This document shows, piece by piece, positions 42,665 through 51,308 of a stretch of DNA of 56,483 nt. The DNA lies in NCBI GenBank assembly GCA_022788185.1, contig JALEVV010000090.1, positions 1 to 56,483 of the forward strand, read 5' to 3'. This DNA is from Spirochaetales bacterium. GTDB taxonomy: Bacteria; Spirochaetota; Spirochaetia; Sphaerochaetales; Sphaerochaetaceae. The first letter of the stretch is position 1. The number at the start of each line of letters is the position of its first letter. The translations under genes and the position numbers were made by a program. A model generated the notes under the pieces. It was not told the DNA's origin. It was given only the letters and a program-made list of their open reading frames with translations, and made no database searches.

Positions 42665-43348
42665 ATGAGATACGAAAAAAACATCCACACCACACTTTCC
42701 ATCGCGGAGCTTCCGCCCCAGGACAGACCCAGGGAGAAGCTGGAGAACAAAGGGGCAGTCGCCCTCTCAGATCTGGAACTGCTGATGATCCTGCTTTCCA
42801 GCGGTAGCGGGAAAAGACGGGTCGGCGAAATCGCCATCGACCTGCTGGCACTGCTTGACAGGAACAGCGAGCCTGCCGTGAGCGAGATAGCCCGCATAGA
42901 CGGCATCGGTCAGGCAAAGGCCTCGGTGATATCGGCGGCATTGGAGCTGGGTAGAAGAAGGACCGTCAGAAACGGCAGCACCATATCGACTCCCAACGAC
43001 ATCTTCATGGAAATAAGGCACTTTGCCTCGAGACAGCAGGAGCAGTTCATCGTGGTCGCCCTTAACGGTGCCCATGAGGTTCTCAACGTCTTTTCGGCAA
43101 CCACCGGGCTTGTAAACAGGACCCTCATCCACCCCAGGGAGGTTTTTGCGGACCCCATCTCCCGCAGGGCCACTGCCGTTATCCTGGCCCACAACCACCC
43201 CTCCGGAGTACTCGACCCCAGTGCGGAGGACATTTCAACCACGACACGTCTTGTGGAGAGCGGGGAGCTGCTGGGAATAAGGGTTCTCGACCATCTGGTA
43301 TTCAGTCAGAAGGGCTTCTTCTCATTCAAAGAGCATGGACTGATGTGA
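42665..43348 (+). CDS. radC: RadC/MPN(JAMM)-domain protein
   Basis: A 227-aa protein. The N-terminal helix-hairpin-helix region (RIDGIGQAKASVISAALELG) is followed by the JAMM metalloprotease-like motif ILAHNHPSGVLDPSAED with its two His and Asp. The family is widespread; a DNA-repair role is disputed. No Shine-Dalgarno sequence precedes the ATG, and an AT-rich TTATTATT sequence lies just upstream. Divergent from merR with 76 bp between starts. Confidence 0.9.
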   Translation: MRYEKNIHTTLSIAELPPQDRPREKLENKGAVALSDLELLMILLSSGSGKRRVGEIAIDLLALLDRNSEPAVSEIARIDGIGQAKASVISAALELGRRRTVRNGSTISTPNDIFMEIRHFASRQQEQFIVVALNGAHEVLNVFSATTGLVNRTLIHPREVFADPISRRATAVILAHNHPSGVLDPSAEDISTTTRLVESGELLGIRVLDHLVFSQKGFFSFKEHGLM

Positions 43349-43540
43349 TCACATTTGTGGAGTTACAAAAAACTGTGAAGAAGAAAAAATGTATATCCTG
43401 AAATCGGAGTGAATTCTGATATGCATACCTCTTTGAGAGGACGTCCGCTGCCACCCACCGCCTTGCCTTCACCCTTCCCCGGTTCGGGGAATAAGTCAGG
43501 GATGTCACCGGCGGGCTTTCAATGACTGGATAAAGAGGAT
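43349..43540. other. Gap between radC and the his operon end; GC-rich structured segment
   Basis: No gene is recognised. Around 43430-43520 is a GC-rich segment with hairpins: CCTCT/AGAGG around 43430-43442 and TTCCCCG (43475-43481) with CGGGGAA (43485-43491). A CCACCCACCGCC run and GGCGGGC also occur. No intrinsic terminator for either convergent operon is evident. It may be the remnant of an inserted element. Confidence 0.4.
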
Positions 43541-44107
43541 CTACTTTACCGTGACTCCAAGGAGCTTCACGATGTCAACAGCCTGGGAAATATCAAGCTC
43601 CGCACCCCTCACTTCCTTCAGCGATTCGCTTAGGAAGATTCCGTCAAGGGATGAGCCCGTAAGGGAAAGATCCCTGAGGGATGTTCCCGTCAGAACGGCA
43701 CGGCGGAGGTTTGTATCGTGGATCCTTACTCTTTTGTGAGTCACGTCGGTAAAGCCGGTCTCCTCCAGGGAGGAGGATGTGATTTCCACGTCCTGAATGC
43801 GCATGGAAGAAAGATCGCTGTATGAGAAGTTCACTCTCAGAAAACTGCTTTTCCTGATCCTCGCGCCCTCCAGCGTAACGCCCATGAGCTTTGAGTCCGT
43901 GAAGGAACAGCCGTCGATGAGGCACTCCGGCATGCGGCAGGAAATGAAGGTACAGGTATCAAAGGTGCACGAAGTGAAGACTGCAGACGAGAAGTCACAG
44001 TCAGTGTATGTCTGGTTTGAGAAAACACAGTCCGAGAAAGTGTGAAAAGAAAAAGCTTCCCCTGTGTGAGTTTCACCGGAGAAGCTCTCGTAGCTGCAGT
44101 CTTCCAT
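43541..44107 (-). CDS. Pentapeptide-repeat protein
   Basis: A 188-aa protein made mostly of five-residue repeats with a central Phe or Leu (for example CTFDT CTFIS, then SYSDLSSM, NLRRAVLTGTSL), predicting a right-handed quadrilateral beta-helix like McbG or Qnr. The C-terminal ELDISQAVDIVKLLG is a short helix typical of these proteins. Function is unknown; some relatives mimic DNA and protect gyrase. Its ATG overlaps the hisIE stop by one base, making it the last gene of the his operon. Confidence 0.8.
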   Translation of the reverse strand: MEDCSYESFSGETHTGEAFSFHTFSDCVFSNQTYTDCDFSSAVFTSCTFDTCTFISCRMPECLIDGCSFTDSKLMGVTLEGARIRKSSFLRVNFSYSDLSSMRIQDVEITSSSLEETGFTDVTHKRVRIHDTNLRRAVLTGTSLRDLSLTGSSLDGIFLSESLKEVRGAELDISQAVDIVKLLGVTVK

Positions 44108-44715
44108 TATCTGGAGTGGCGGCCCTTCAGCACTTCCACTACCTCAGAGAGGGATGAATCCTTCTGGGCAAGAAGTACCAGGAAGTGGTACATGAGGTCT
44201 GCGGCCTCACCGAGGAAGAGTTCCTTGTTGTTGTCCTTGCTCTCGATGATGAGTTCGACTGCTTCCTCACCTACCTTCTGTGCGATCTTATTGAGGCCTC
44301 TTGAGAAGAGGTGGTTTGTATATGAGCCTTCCTGAGGGTTGTTTCTTCTGTCGTTAATGACATCCTCAAGATAGAACAGGAACTCGGTTGAGGTCATCTC
44401 ACTGGGTTCATTTACCTCATCGAAGCAGGTATCAGCACCGGTATGGCATACGGGACCGGTCGGTATGGCCTTAACCAGGAGCGTGTCCCCGTCACAGTCC
44501 GCAAGGATTTCGCGTACCTGGAGGAAGTTTCCGCTGGTCTCTCCCTTGGTCCAGATTCTCTTTCTCGATCTTGACCAGAAAGTCACGAGGCCTCTGTCCA
44601 GAGTGAGCTGATAAGCCTCTGCGTTCATATATCCGAGCATGAGCACGCGATGCGTCACTGCATCCTGAACGATAGCCGGAACAAGTCCGTCACCTTTTTC
44701 AAAATCAATAACCAT
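44107..44715 (-). CDS. hisIE: HisIE: phosphoribosyl-AMP cyclohydrolase / phosphoribosyl-ATP pyrophosphatase
   Basis: A 202-aa fused enzyme catalysing steps 2 and 3 of histidine synthesis. The HisI part shows [34 protein letters not shown] and DCDGDTLLV with the zinc-binding Cys (CHTGADTCF); the HisE part shows [19 protein letters not shown]. Its order at the end of the biosynthetic operon matches enterobacteria. AGGGTGACATT precedes the ATG. Confidence 0.96.
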   Translation of the reverse strand: MVIDFEKGDGLVPAIVQDAVTHRVLMLGYMNAEAYQLTLDRGLVTFWSRSRKRIWTKGETSGNFLQVREILADCDGDTLLVKAIPTGPVCHTGADTCFDEVNEPSEMTSTEFLFYLEDVINDRRNNPQEGSYTNHLFSRGLNKIAQKVGEEAVELIIESKDNNKELFLGEAADLMYHFLVLLAQKDSSLSEVVEVLKGRHSR

Positions 44716-44719
44716 AATG

Positions 44720-45499
44720 TCACCCTACTAATGAATTTAACCTAACAGGAATGTCATGTTTTTGTAAATACCTTTTTAGGTCGATAATGTCTATTTCGTG
44801 ATAGTGGAACACGCTGGCAGCCAGGGCCGCATCGGCATTTCCCTCCAGGAACACGTCCCTGAAATGCTCCATCGTTCCGGCACCTCCCGATGCGATTACG
44901 GGAATCGAGAGCGCGGTGCTCACTGCCGAGGTTATGTCATTTGAAAAGCCCGCCTTGGTGCCGTCGGCGTTCATGCTCGTCAGCAGGATCTCACCGGCTC
45001 CGAGGCTCTCGCACCTTCGCGTCCACTCCAGCGCATCGAGTCCGGCAGGGGTTCTGCCCCCGTCGATGTACACCTCATAGCCTGACGGGAAGGCAGGATT
45101 CTTCCTGACATCCACCGCGCATACCACGCACTGACTGCCGAAACGGCCCGAGAATTCGGTTATTACCTCCGGCTTTCTTACCGCCATGGAGTTAACCGAT
45201 ATCTTGTCCGCTCCCCTGGAAAGGAGCATGTAGGCATCATCGGCACTTCTTATTCCGCCGCCGACGGTGAAGGGAATGTCGATGGCGGCCGCGATCCTCT
45301 CAACGAGGGAGGAAAGCGTCTTCCTGTTCTCGACCGTGGCCGTAATGTCCAGGAAAACCAGCTCATCGGCTCCTGACTGGCTGTAGCGCACCGCATTCTC
45401 AACCGGGTCTCCGGCATCGGCGAGGGAAAGAAAGTTTATGCCCTTGACCGTGCGTCCGTTCTTTATGTCCAGACAGGGAATTATCCTCTTTGCAAGCAT
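44720..45499 (-). CDS. hisF: Imidazole glycerol phosphate synthase, cyclase subunit
   Basis: A 259-aa TIM-barrel subunit. [16 protein letters not shown] and the DITATVENR segment carry the catalytic Asp residues; a second set is at [12 protein letters not shown] and LTSMNADGT. With HisH it makes imidazole glycerol phosphate and AICAR. Its ATG overlaps the end of hisA by 19 bp. Confidence 0.97.
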   Translation of the reverse strand: MLAKRIIPCLDIKNGRTVKGINFLSLADAGDPVENAVRYSQSGADELVFLDITATVENRKTLSSLVERIAAAIDIPFTVGGGIRSADDAYMLLSRGADKISVNSMAVRKPEVITEFSGRFGSQCVVCAVDVRKNPAFPSGYEVYIDGGRTPAGLDALEWTRRCESLGAGEILLTSMNADGTKAGFSNDITSAVSTALSIPVIASGGAGTMEHFRDVFLEGNADAALAASVFHYHEIDIIDLKRYLQKHDIPVRLNSLVG

Positions 45500-46212
45500 T
45501 CAGCCTCCTTCATCTCCTTCAGGGTGATGTGTCCTTCATAATAAGCCTTACCCACTATCGCGCCGTAAAGGCCTGAAAGGGCAAGCTTCTTCAGATCCTC
45601 AGTGGTGGTTATCCCGCCGGAGGCGATTACCTTCATTTCAGGAACGCACTCCGCTATGGCGTCATAAAGTGCGAAGGAAGGCCCCATGAGCATGCCGTCC
45701 TTTGAGATATCGGTGCTTATGCACGTGTCAAAGCCCTTCTCACGCCACCCCTTTATGAAGGAAGTAACCTCCAGGGCGCTGTCCTCCATCCAGCCGGATG
45801 TGGATACGAAGCCATTCCTGCAGTCGGCCCCGAGGATGAGGCATCCCGGGTGCTCTTCCAGCCAGAGGAGCACCGTTTCCGGATCCCTTACGGCAATGGA
45901 GCCGCAGGTGACGAAGGCCGCCCCTGCACAAAGTGCCGCATTGAGGGAAGCAGTTGTCTTCACGCCGCCGCCGAAGTCAACGGTAAGACCGGTACTTCCG
46001 GCAATGCGTTCCAGGGTCTTCAGGTTCTTTATCTCCCCTGAGCGGGCTCCGTCCAGATCGACGAGATGGAGTCTTGTAAGGCCTGCATCCTCAAAGCGTT
46101 TTGCCACCTCCAGAGGATCACGGAAATAGCTCTTCTTAGCCTCGTAATCGCCCTTGCTGAGGCGGACGCACTCACCGCCGATAATGTCTATTGCGGGTAT
46201 TACGGTCATCAC
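45481..46212 (-). CDS. hisA: ProFAR isomerase
   Basis: A 243-aa TIM-barrel enzyme opening the ribose ring of Pro[23 protein letters not shown] and [13 protein letters not shown] match the family; [14 protein letters not shown] carries the second catalytic Asp. Overlaps hisH by 4 bp and hisF by 19 bp. Confidence 0.97.
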   Translation of the reverse strand: MMTVIPAIDIIGGECVRLSKGDYEAKKSYFRDPLEVAKRFEDAGLTRLHLVDLDGARSGEIKNLKTLERIAGSTGLTVDFGGGVKTTASLNAALCAGAAFVTCGSIAVRDPETVLLWLEEHPGCLILGADCRNGFVSTSGWMEDSALEVTSFIKGWREKGFDTCISTDISKDGMLMGPSFALYDAIAECVPEMKVIASGGITTTEDLKKLALSGLYGAIVGKAYYEGHITLKEMKEAECLQRG

Positions 46213-46799
46213 TTCACCTCCAGAAAATTCTTAAGCAGAAGGGCACCTGCCCCGCCGCTCTTCTCAGGGTGGAACTGGACTCCGCAGAAGTTGTCCTTCC
46301 TGATGGCCGCGGAAAAGGTTACGCCTGCGTAGGAGCATGAAGCGATGGTGCGTTCGGAGGCTTCAGCATAGTATGAGTGGACGAAGTAAAACCAGGTGCC
46401 GTCCGCAATGCCCTTAAAGAGCGGGTCATCGCTGACCTGAATCTCATTCCAGCCCACATGGGGTATCTTGTCACCCGCGGCCCTGTCGAAGAGGCGAACG
46501 TGCTCCGGCGTGATGCCGAGAAGGCTGACGTTTCCCTCCTCTGAGAAGGAGTTCATGAGCTGCATGCCGAGGCATATTCCCAGAAAGGGACGTTCATACT
46601 CCCTCAGGACCTCGGTAAGACCCCTCTTCTCCAGCTCCGCCATTGCGGAAGCGGCCGCACCCACACCGGGGAAGATGACCCGGTCCGCCCTTCTTATCTG
46701 ATCAGGGTCGGCAGTGAGAACCGCATCCGCTCCCAGACGGGAGAGGGCGTTCATGACCGAACGGACGTTTCCGGAATTGTAATCAACGACTGCTGTCAT
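46209..46799 (-). CDS. hisH: Imidazole glycerol phosphate synthase, glutaminase subunit
   Basis: A 196-aa class I glutamine amidotransferase. Catalytic Cys in FLGICLGMQLM, His and Glu in FCGVQFHPEKSG, and the P-loop-like GVGAAASAM. It supplies ammonia to HisF. Overlaps hisB and hisA by 4 bp each. Confidence 0.97.
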   Translation of the reverse strand: MTAVVDYNSGNVRSVMNALSRLGADAVLTADPDQIRRADRVIFPGVGAAASAMAELEKRGLTEVLREYERPFLGICLGMQLMNSFSEEGNVSLLGITPEHVRLFDRAAGDKIPHVGWNEIQVSDDPLFKGIADGTWFYFVHSYYAEASERTIASCSYAGVTFSAAIRKDNFCGVQFHPEKSGGAGALLLKNFLEVK

Positions 46800-47923
46800 A
46801 GTACCCCCTTGGTGGAAGGAAGCTCATCGGAGGCGGGATTTCTCTTAACCGCAACCTTTATGCTTCTGGCGAAGGCCTTGAAGAGGACCTCCGCCATGTG
46901 GTGGGAGTTGCCCTGCGTCACATGGAGATAAAGGTTGCACTCCGCCGCATTGGAAAAGGACTTGAAGAAGTGCTGGATCATCTCGGTCGGGAAGGTGCCG
47001 ATGTACTCCCTTCTGAAGTCCACGTCGTAGATGAACTCGGCCCTGCCAGAGAAGTCGAGGGCGACCGTCGCGACCACGTCATCCATGATGAGGATGTCCG
47101 AGCCGTAGCGGTTGATGCCCCGCTTGTCCCCGAGGGCCTTTTTCATGAGCTGTCCCAGCGTGATGGCAAAATCCTCGACGCTGTGGTGCTCATCCACCTC
47201 CAGGTCTCCCCTGAAGGTGCCTGAAAGATCGATTCCCGAGTGCTTAACGATCTGCTCGGTCATGTGATCGAAGAATCCGATTCCCGTTATGATCCTGCCC
47301 TTTCCGGTGCCGTCGAGGGAGAGGTCAAACTCAAATCCGGTCTCATTGGTGTTTCTCACGAGAGTGGCACGCCGAACCTTCTTAACCTTTCCTCCCGTGA
47401 GGAAGGAGGCAATTTCATTCCAGCTTTCACTCGTCAGCATAACGGTGTCCCGAAGCTCTTCCGGCACACTCTCATTTCCAAACCAGATTCCCCTGGCACC
47501 GAGAGAGCGGGCAAGCTCCATGTCCGTCTTCCGGTCCCCGATCACAAACGAGGAGGCAAGATCCCACTCCCCGTTCTCATAGGACTCAAGCATGGCCTTT
47601 CCCGGCTTTCTTCCGGGACAGTGGTCCTCCGGAAGGGAGAAATCCACGTTAATGTCGGAAAAGAAGATCCCTTCCCCCGCAATCGTACCCATGATGAGGT
47701 CCTGAGCCTTCTCATAGACCTCCCTAGGCAGGGCCGGGGTTCCCACCCCGTCCTGGTTGCTTACGAGCACCAGGGCGTAATCGGTGTAATCCTGAATCGC
47801 CTTGAGGGAGGTGAAGACACCTTCCATGAAGCGGATGTCCTCAGGTCTGTTCTTATGGCCCTTTTTCACCAGGACGCCGTCCCGGTCGATGAAGAGGGCC
47901 CTCTTCTGCTTCTTAAACTCCAC
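46796..47923 (-). CDS. hisB: HisB bifunctional histidinol phosphatase / IGP dehydratase
   Basis: A 375-aa two-domain enzyme. The N-terminal HAD phosphatase (LFIDRDGVLVKK, then a Cys/His zinc loop in DHCPGRKPGKAM and GDRKTDMELA) joins the C-terminal dehydratase (DHMTEQIVKHSG, DEHHSVEDFAI, GNSHHMAEVLFKAFAR). This fusion is the enterobacterial and Bacteroidetes form. The start is GTG at 47923 with GGGAGG upstream, overlapping hisC by 11 bp. It does steps 7 and 9 of the pathway. Confidence 0.96.
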   Translation of the reverse strand: MEFKKQKRALFIDRDGVLVKKGHKNRPEDIRFMEGVFTSLKAIQDYTDYALVLVSNQDGVGTPALPREVYEKAQDLIMGTIAGEGIFFSDINVDFSLPEDHCPGRKPGKAMLESYENGEWDLASSFVIGDRKTDMELARSLGARGIWFGNESVPEELRDTVMLTSESWNEIASFLTGGKVKKVRRATLVRNTNETGFEFDLSLDGTGKGRIITGIGFFDHMTEQIVKHSGIDLSGTFRGDLEVDEHHSVEDFAITLGQLMKKALGDKRGINRYGSDILIMDDVVATVALDFSGRAEFIYDVDFRREYIGTFPTEMIQHFFKSFSNAAECNLYLHVTQGNSHHMAEVLFKAFARSIKVAVKRNPASDELPSTKGVL

Positions 47924-48968
47924 CGAGCACCTCCCTGACCGCACTGACGAGAAGATCATTTTCCTCCCGGGATCCTATCGTTATCCTGAGGCAGGAGTCG
48001 CACAGCACCTCCCGGGACCTGTCGCGGACGATGATGCCCCGCTTCCTGAGTTCGAGGAAGACCTCATGGGCCTTATTCATCCTGACAAGGAGGAAGTTGG
48101 CATCGCTTGAAAAGACGGTGTGAACGCCCTCCGTCTCCTCCAGCAGCTTTTTCACCCTCTCCCTCTCCGCAACTGTCAGGGCCACTTCCTTCCTGACACG
48201 GTCGGCACGGGAGAGTGCCGCAGCCGCATAGGCCTGGGAGAGCAGCGGCACGTTGTAGGGGTACTTCACCATGTAAATGAGATCCGCGATCTCGGGGGAT
48301 GTGACGGAAATTCCGATACGTCCTCCGGCCAGCGCCCACGCCTTTGAGAGCGTCCTTAGGACGACCACCCTCTCATTACCGGCAATGAGATCGACGGCAC
48401 TCCTGTTGGATGAGAAATCGAGATATGCCTCATCCACAACCGTAATGCCCCTGTTGTACTCGGTAAGCTCCCTTATCACTTCAAAGGGCACGGAAACACC
48501 CGTCGGATTATTCGGGGAACAGATGAACATCAGCTTCGGTGAGCACTCATCCAGGGCCTTTTTTATCGCTTCGACATTCAGCGAGAAATCACTGTTCTGC
48601 ACTACCGTATGGACATCCACGTCATTTATGGAGGCAAGCACTTTATACTCGCCGTAGGTGGGAGGCATTATCAGGACCGAGTCACGGCCCGGGGTGCAGA
48701 AGAGACGGTACATGATGTCAATAAGCTCATCGGAGCCGTTTCCGATGCTCACCATCCGCTCGTCGTAGCCGAAGACCTCACTGACGGCCCTCTTCACCGC
48801 CGATGAATGGGGATCGGGATAGCGGTTGATATTGTCAAAGTCCACGAAATCCTGCCAGTTCTCATTGGCATCGAGAAAGACAGAAGCGGTTCCCGAAAAG
48901 TCATCACGGGCCGATGAATAGGGCTCCAGTGATCTTATGTTATCCCTTAAGAGTTCCCTTATGCTCAT
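47913..48968 (-). CDS. hisC: Histidinol-phosphate aminotransferase
   Basis: A 351-aa PLP enzyme of fold type I. SPNNPTGVSVPFE, VVDEAYLDFS and the PLP-Lys motif RTLSKAWALAGGRIG are present, as is the DANENWQDF N-terminal motif. It aminates imidazole acetol phosphate. Overlaps hisD by 4 bp and hisB by 11 bp. Confidence 0.96.
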   Translation of the reverse strand: MSIRELLRDNIRSLEPYSSARDDFSGTASVFLDANENWQDFVDFDNINRYPDPHSSAVKRAVSEVFGYDERMVSIGNGSDELIDIMYRLFCTPGRDSVLIMPPTYGEYKVLASINDVDVHTVVQNSDFSLNVEAIKKALDECSPKLMFICSPNNPTGVSVPFEVIRELTEYNRGITVVDEAYLDFSSNRSAVDLIAGNERVVVLRTLSKAWALAGGRIGISVTSPEIADLIYMVKYPYNVPLLSQAYAAAALSRADRVRKEVALTVAERERVKKLLEETEGVHTVFSSDANFLLVRMNKAHEVFLELRKRGIIVRDRSREVLCDSCLRITIGSREENDLLVSAVREVLGGV

Positions 48969-50260
48969 GCCATCCTCACTCTTGCCGCCTCGGCGTGGGC
49001 GGTAAGCTCCTCCGCCTCAGCCATCGTGATCACGGTGGGGGCAAGGCTCCTGATGCCTTCCTTCGTAAGCTCCTGTACCGTGATCTTCTTTATGAAGCTG
49101 TCCACGCTGACACCGGACTGGGAAGCGGCATGACCCGAGGTGGGAAGCGTGTGGTTGGTTCCGCTGGCATAATCCCCTGCCGACTCAGGCGAGTAGGGAC
49201 CGAGGAAGACGGAGCCCGCGCTCTCAACTCCCTCAAGCAGGGCATAGGGATCGGAGGTGTTGATGATAAGGTGCTCGGGAGCATAGCTGTTTACCATCTT
49301 CAGGACACTCTCATCGTCGTAGAAGCTGAACGCCGCAGAGTGGGAAAGGGAGGGAAGCATGTACTCCTTCCGTCCAAGCTTCTCCACTTCATAGGCAAGC
49401 TTTTCCTCAATTGCCCCATGGATCCGGGAGGCTTCAGCCTCATCTGCTGCCCTTATGACAAGCATGACCTGACTGTCCCTCCCGTGCTCTGCCTGGCTTA
49501 ACAGGTCCGTCGCCACGTATAGGGGATCGGCAGTGGAGTCACAGACTACCATTACCTCGCTGGGACCTGCCACCATGTCTATGGAGCACACCTCAGAGGC
49601 CATGGACTTGGCGAAGGCCACATATCTGTTTCCGGGTCCGAAGATCTTGTCGACCCTGCCGACGGAATCCGTTCCGTAGGCCAGTGCCGCAATTGCCTGG
49701 GCACCGCCGCACTTCAGAACCCTCTTCACCCCGCATAGGGCTGCGGTATAGAGGACGGCGGAGTTGACCTTTCCGTTCTTCGCCGGGGTTGCCAGCGTGA
49801 TCTCACCGCACCCTGCCACCTTTGCGGGCACGCACAGCATGAGGACGGTGGAAAAGAGAGGTGCAGTGCCTCCCGGGATGTAGAGACCGACCTTCTTAAT
49901 GGGGACGATCTTCCTGAAGCATCTCACACCGGGCTCGGTGCATACGTCCTCACCTGTGCTGAGTTCAGCCTCATGGAAGGTAAGGATGTTTCCATAAGCC
50001 CTCTTTATCGCCGCCTTCAGCTCCTCAGGTACCTCGGCTTCGGCTGCGGCAAACTCCTCCTCGCTGACGAAAAGCTCATCAAGGTCCGAGCCATCAAACT
50101 TCAGTGCATATTCCCTCAGGGCCTCATCGCCGCGCTTTTTCACATCCTCCATGATCGCGGCAACCCTCTCCCTTACCGCGGCATCATCGCTCTGAATGCG
50201 CTCAAGCAGCGGGAGATAGAGCTCCTCTGAAGGATTCGGGTAGTATTTTATCAGTGCCAT
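48965..50260 (-). CDS. hisD: Histidinol dehydrogenase
   Basis: A 431-aa zinc enzyme that performs the last two oxidations to histidine. YIPGGTAPLFSTVLM, the signature in the region IDMVAGPSEVMVV, and the C-terminal NHTLPTSGHA with Zn-binding His are visible. It lies 3 bp after the hisG stop. Confidence 0.97.
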   Translation of the reverse strand: MALIKYYPNPSEELYLPLLERIQSDDAAVRERVAAIMEDVKKRGDEALREYALKFDGSDLDELFVSEEEFAAAEAEVPEELKAAIKRAYGNILTFHEAELSTGEDVCTEPGVRCFRKIVPIKKVGLYIPGGTAPLFSTVLMLCVPAKVAGCGEITLATPAKNGKVNSAVLYTAALCGVKRVLKCGGAQAIAALAYGTDSVGRVDKIFGPGNRYVAFAKSMASEVCSIDMVAGPSEVMVVCDSTADPLYVATDLLSQAEHGRDSQVMLVIRAADEAEASRIHGAIEEKLAYEVEKLGRKEYMLPSLSHSAAFSFYDDESVLKMVNSYAPEHLIINTSDPYALLEGVESAGSVFLGPYSPESAGDYASGTNHTLPTSGHAASQSGVSVDSFIKKITVQELTKEGIRSLAPTVITMAEAEELTAHAEAARVRMA

Positions 50261-50263
50261 CTC

Positions 50264-51130
50264 TCACTCCGTCATCTTCTCGATGTCCATTACCAGGATA
50301 CCCTCGGCACCGAGCTCCCTGAGGCTCTCGAATACCGTCCAGAAGCGGTCCTCGGCAACAACTGACTGGACTGAAACCCAGTCGGGATCCATAAGGGGTG
50401 TGACCGTGGGGCTCTTCATGCCTCCGATGATGGCCGCAGCCTCATTGAGATTCTTCTTCGGGAGGTTGAAGAGCACGTACTTTTTGTGCTTGGCCATTGC
50501 CACCGTATCCATCCTGACGAGAAGGCGCTTAAGCACGTCGTAGCGCTCACTCTCCTCCCTCTCGAACTCCTTCCTGCTGATCATGACGGCGGAGGTGTAG
50601 TAGATGGGCTCAACTTCCTTAAGGCCATTCATCTTGAGTGTGGTTCCGGTGCTGACAAGGTCACAGATACAGTCCGCGATACCGACCTGCGGCGTGATCT
50701 CGACGGAACCGGAGACGGTCACGTAGGAGGCATTTACGCCTGCCTTTTTCAGGATTCTTTCGGTGATCCGGGGATAGGAGGTCGCGATCCTCTTACCCTC
50801 CAGCGATGTAAGGTCCCTGTAGTCGAAGTCATTGGGAACTGCGATGGAGAGACGGCATGCGGCAAAACCCAGGTCACGGACGATATTGAGGTCGTATCCC
50901 TTTTCATCATATTCGTTGCGTCCCACGATTCCGATGTCGGCAACGCCGTCATTCACATAGGTCGGAATGTCGTCATCCCTGACGAACAGGAATTCGAGGG
51001 GAAAGTTAGGGCTGAACGTCCTGAGTACCCGTGAATCCTCACTGAACTCAATTCCGCATGACCTGATAAGCTCCAGACTCTTCTCCGAGAGCCTGCCGCT
51101 TTTCTGTACCGCTATTCTCAGGTTTTTCAT
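50264..51130 (-). CDS. hisG: ATP phosphoribosyltransferase, long form
   Basis: A 288-aa enzyme for the first, controlled step of histidine synthesis. RIAVQKSGRLSEKS and DDIPTYVNDGVADIGIVG form the catalytic part; the last 80 residues form the histidine-binding regulatory domain of the long form, so feedback control by histidine is expected. The sequence looks more like Bacteroidetes HisG than most spirochaete proteins (recollection). AAGGAGAG precedes the ATG. It is the first structural gene after the attenuator. Confidence 0.96.
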   Translation of the reverse strand: MKNLRIAVQKSGRLSEKSLELIRSCGIEFSEDSRVLRTFSPNFPLEFLFVRDDDIPTYVNDGVADIGIVGRNEYDEKGYDLNIVRDLGFAACRLSIAVPNDFDYRDLTSLEGKRIATSYPRITERILKKAGVNASYVTVSGSVEITPQVGIADCICDLVSTGTTLKMNGLKEVEPIYYTSAVMISRKEFEREESERYDVLKRLLVRMDTVAMAKHKKYVLFNLPKKNLNEAAAIIGGMKSPTVTPLMDPDWVSVQSVVAEDRFWTVFESLRELGAEGILVMDIEKMTE

Positions 51131-51146
51131 TCGTGTCTCTCCTTAT

Positions 51147-51175
51147 AAAAAAAGTCTCCGACATGAGCGGAGACT
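51147..51175 (-). terminator. his operon attenuator (intrinsic terminator in the leader)
   Basis: Minus strand: AGTCTCCG and CGGAGACT form a perfect 8-bp stem around CTCATGT, followed by seven T residues. It lies 37 bp after the stop of the His-rich leader and 17 bp before the hisG start. It is the expected attenuator position. Confidence 0.9.
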
Positions 51176-51212
51176 CCTATATGTGCGAATCCATTCCATG
51201 CCGTAACAATGG

Positions 51213-51257
51213 TCAGCCAAAGTGATGGTGGTGATGGATGTTCATTTCTGTTTTCAT
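51213..51257 (-). CDS. hisL: his operon leader peptide with five consecutive His codons
   Basis: A 14-codon ORF reading MKTEMNIHHHHHFG, stop TGA. The five His codons are CAT CAC CAC CAT CAC. It sits between promoter and attenuator, as hisL does in enterobacteria (whose leader has seven His in a row). Ribosomes stalling at the His run when charged tRNA-His is scarce would prevent the terminator from folding. The first ATG lies 6 bases after the -10, so this mRNA is predicted to be leaderless; the second ATG at 51245 is an alternative start. Confidence 0.9.
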   Translation of the reverse strand: MKTEMNIHHHHHFG

Positions 51258-51263
51258 GTAAAC

Positions 51264-51292
51264 AGCATAGTTATTTTCATACGTTAGGTCAA
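51264..51292 (-). promoter_or_regulatory. his operon promoter
   Basis: Minus strand: TTGACC (51287-51292), 17-bp spacer, TATGCT (51264-51269), then 6 bases to the first ATG of the leader peptide. A start 7 bases past the -10 falls on the A of that ATG. Confidence 0.75.
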
Positions 51293-51308
51293 TATGTAAG
51301 AGGGAAAA

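Noticed and set aside
43475-43491. CCCCGGTTCGGGG looks like a tRNA T-arm
   Set aside because: No matching acceptor, D-arm or anticodon arm can be built around it, and the 3' CCA region is absent.
50283-51034. Plus-strand ORFs opposite hisG
   Set aside because: They are shadows of hisG in other frames, with no ribosome sites or protein-like composition.
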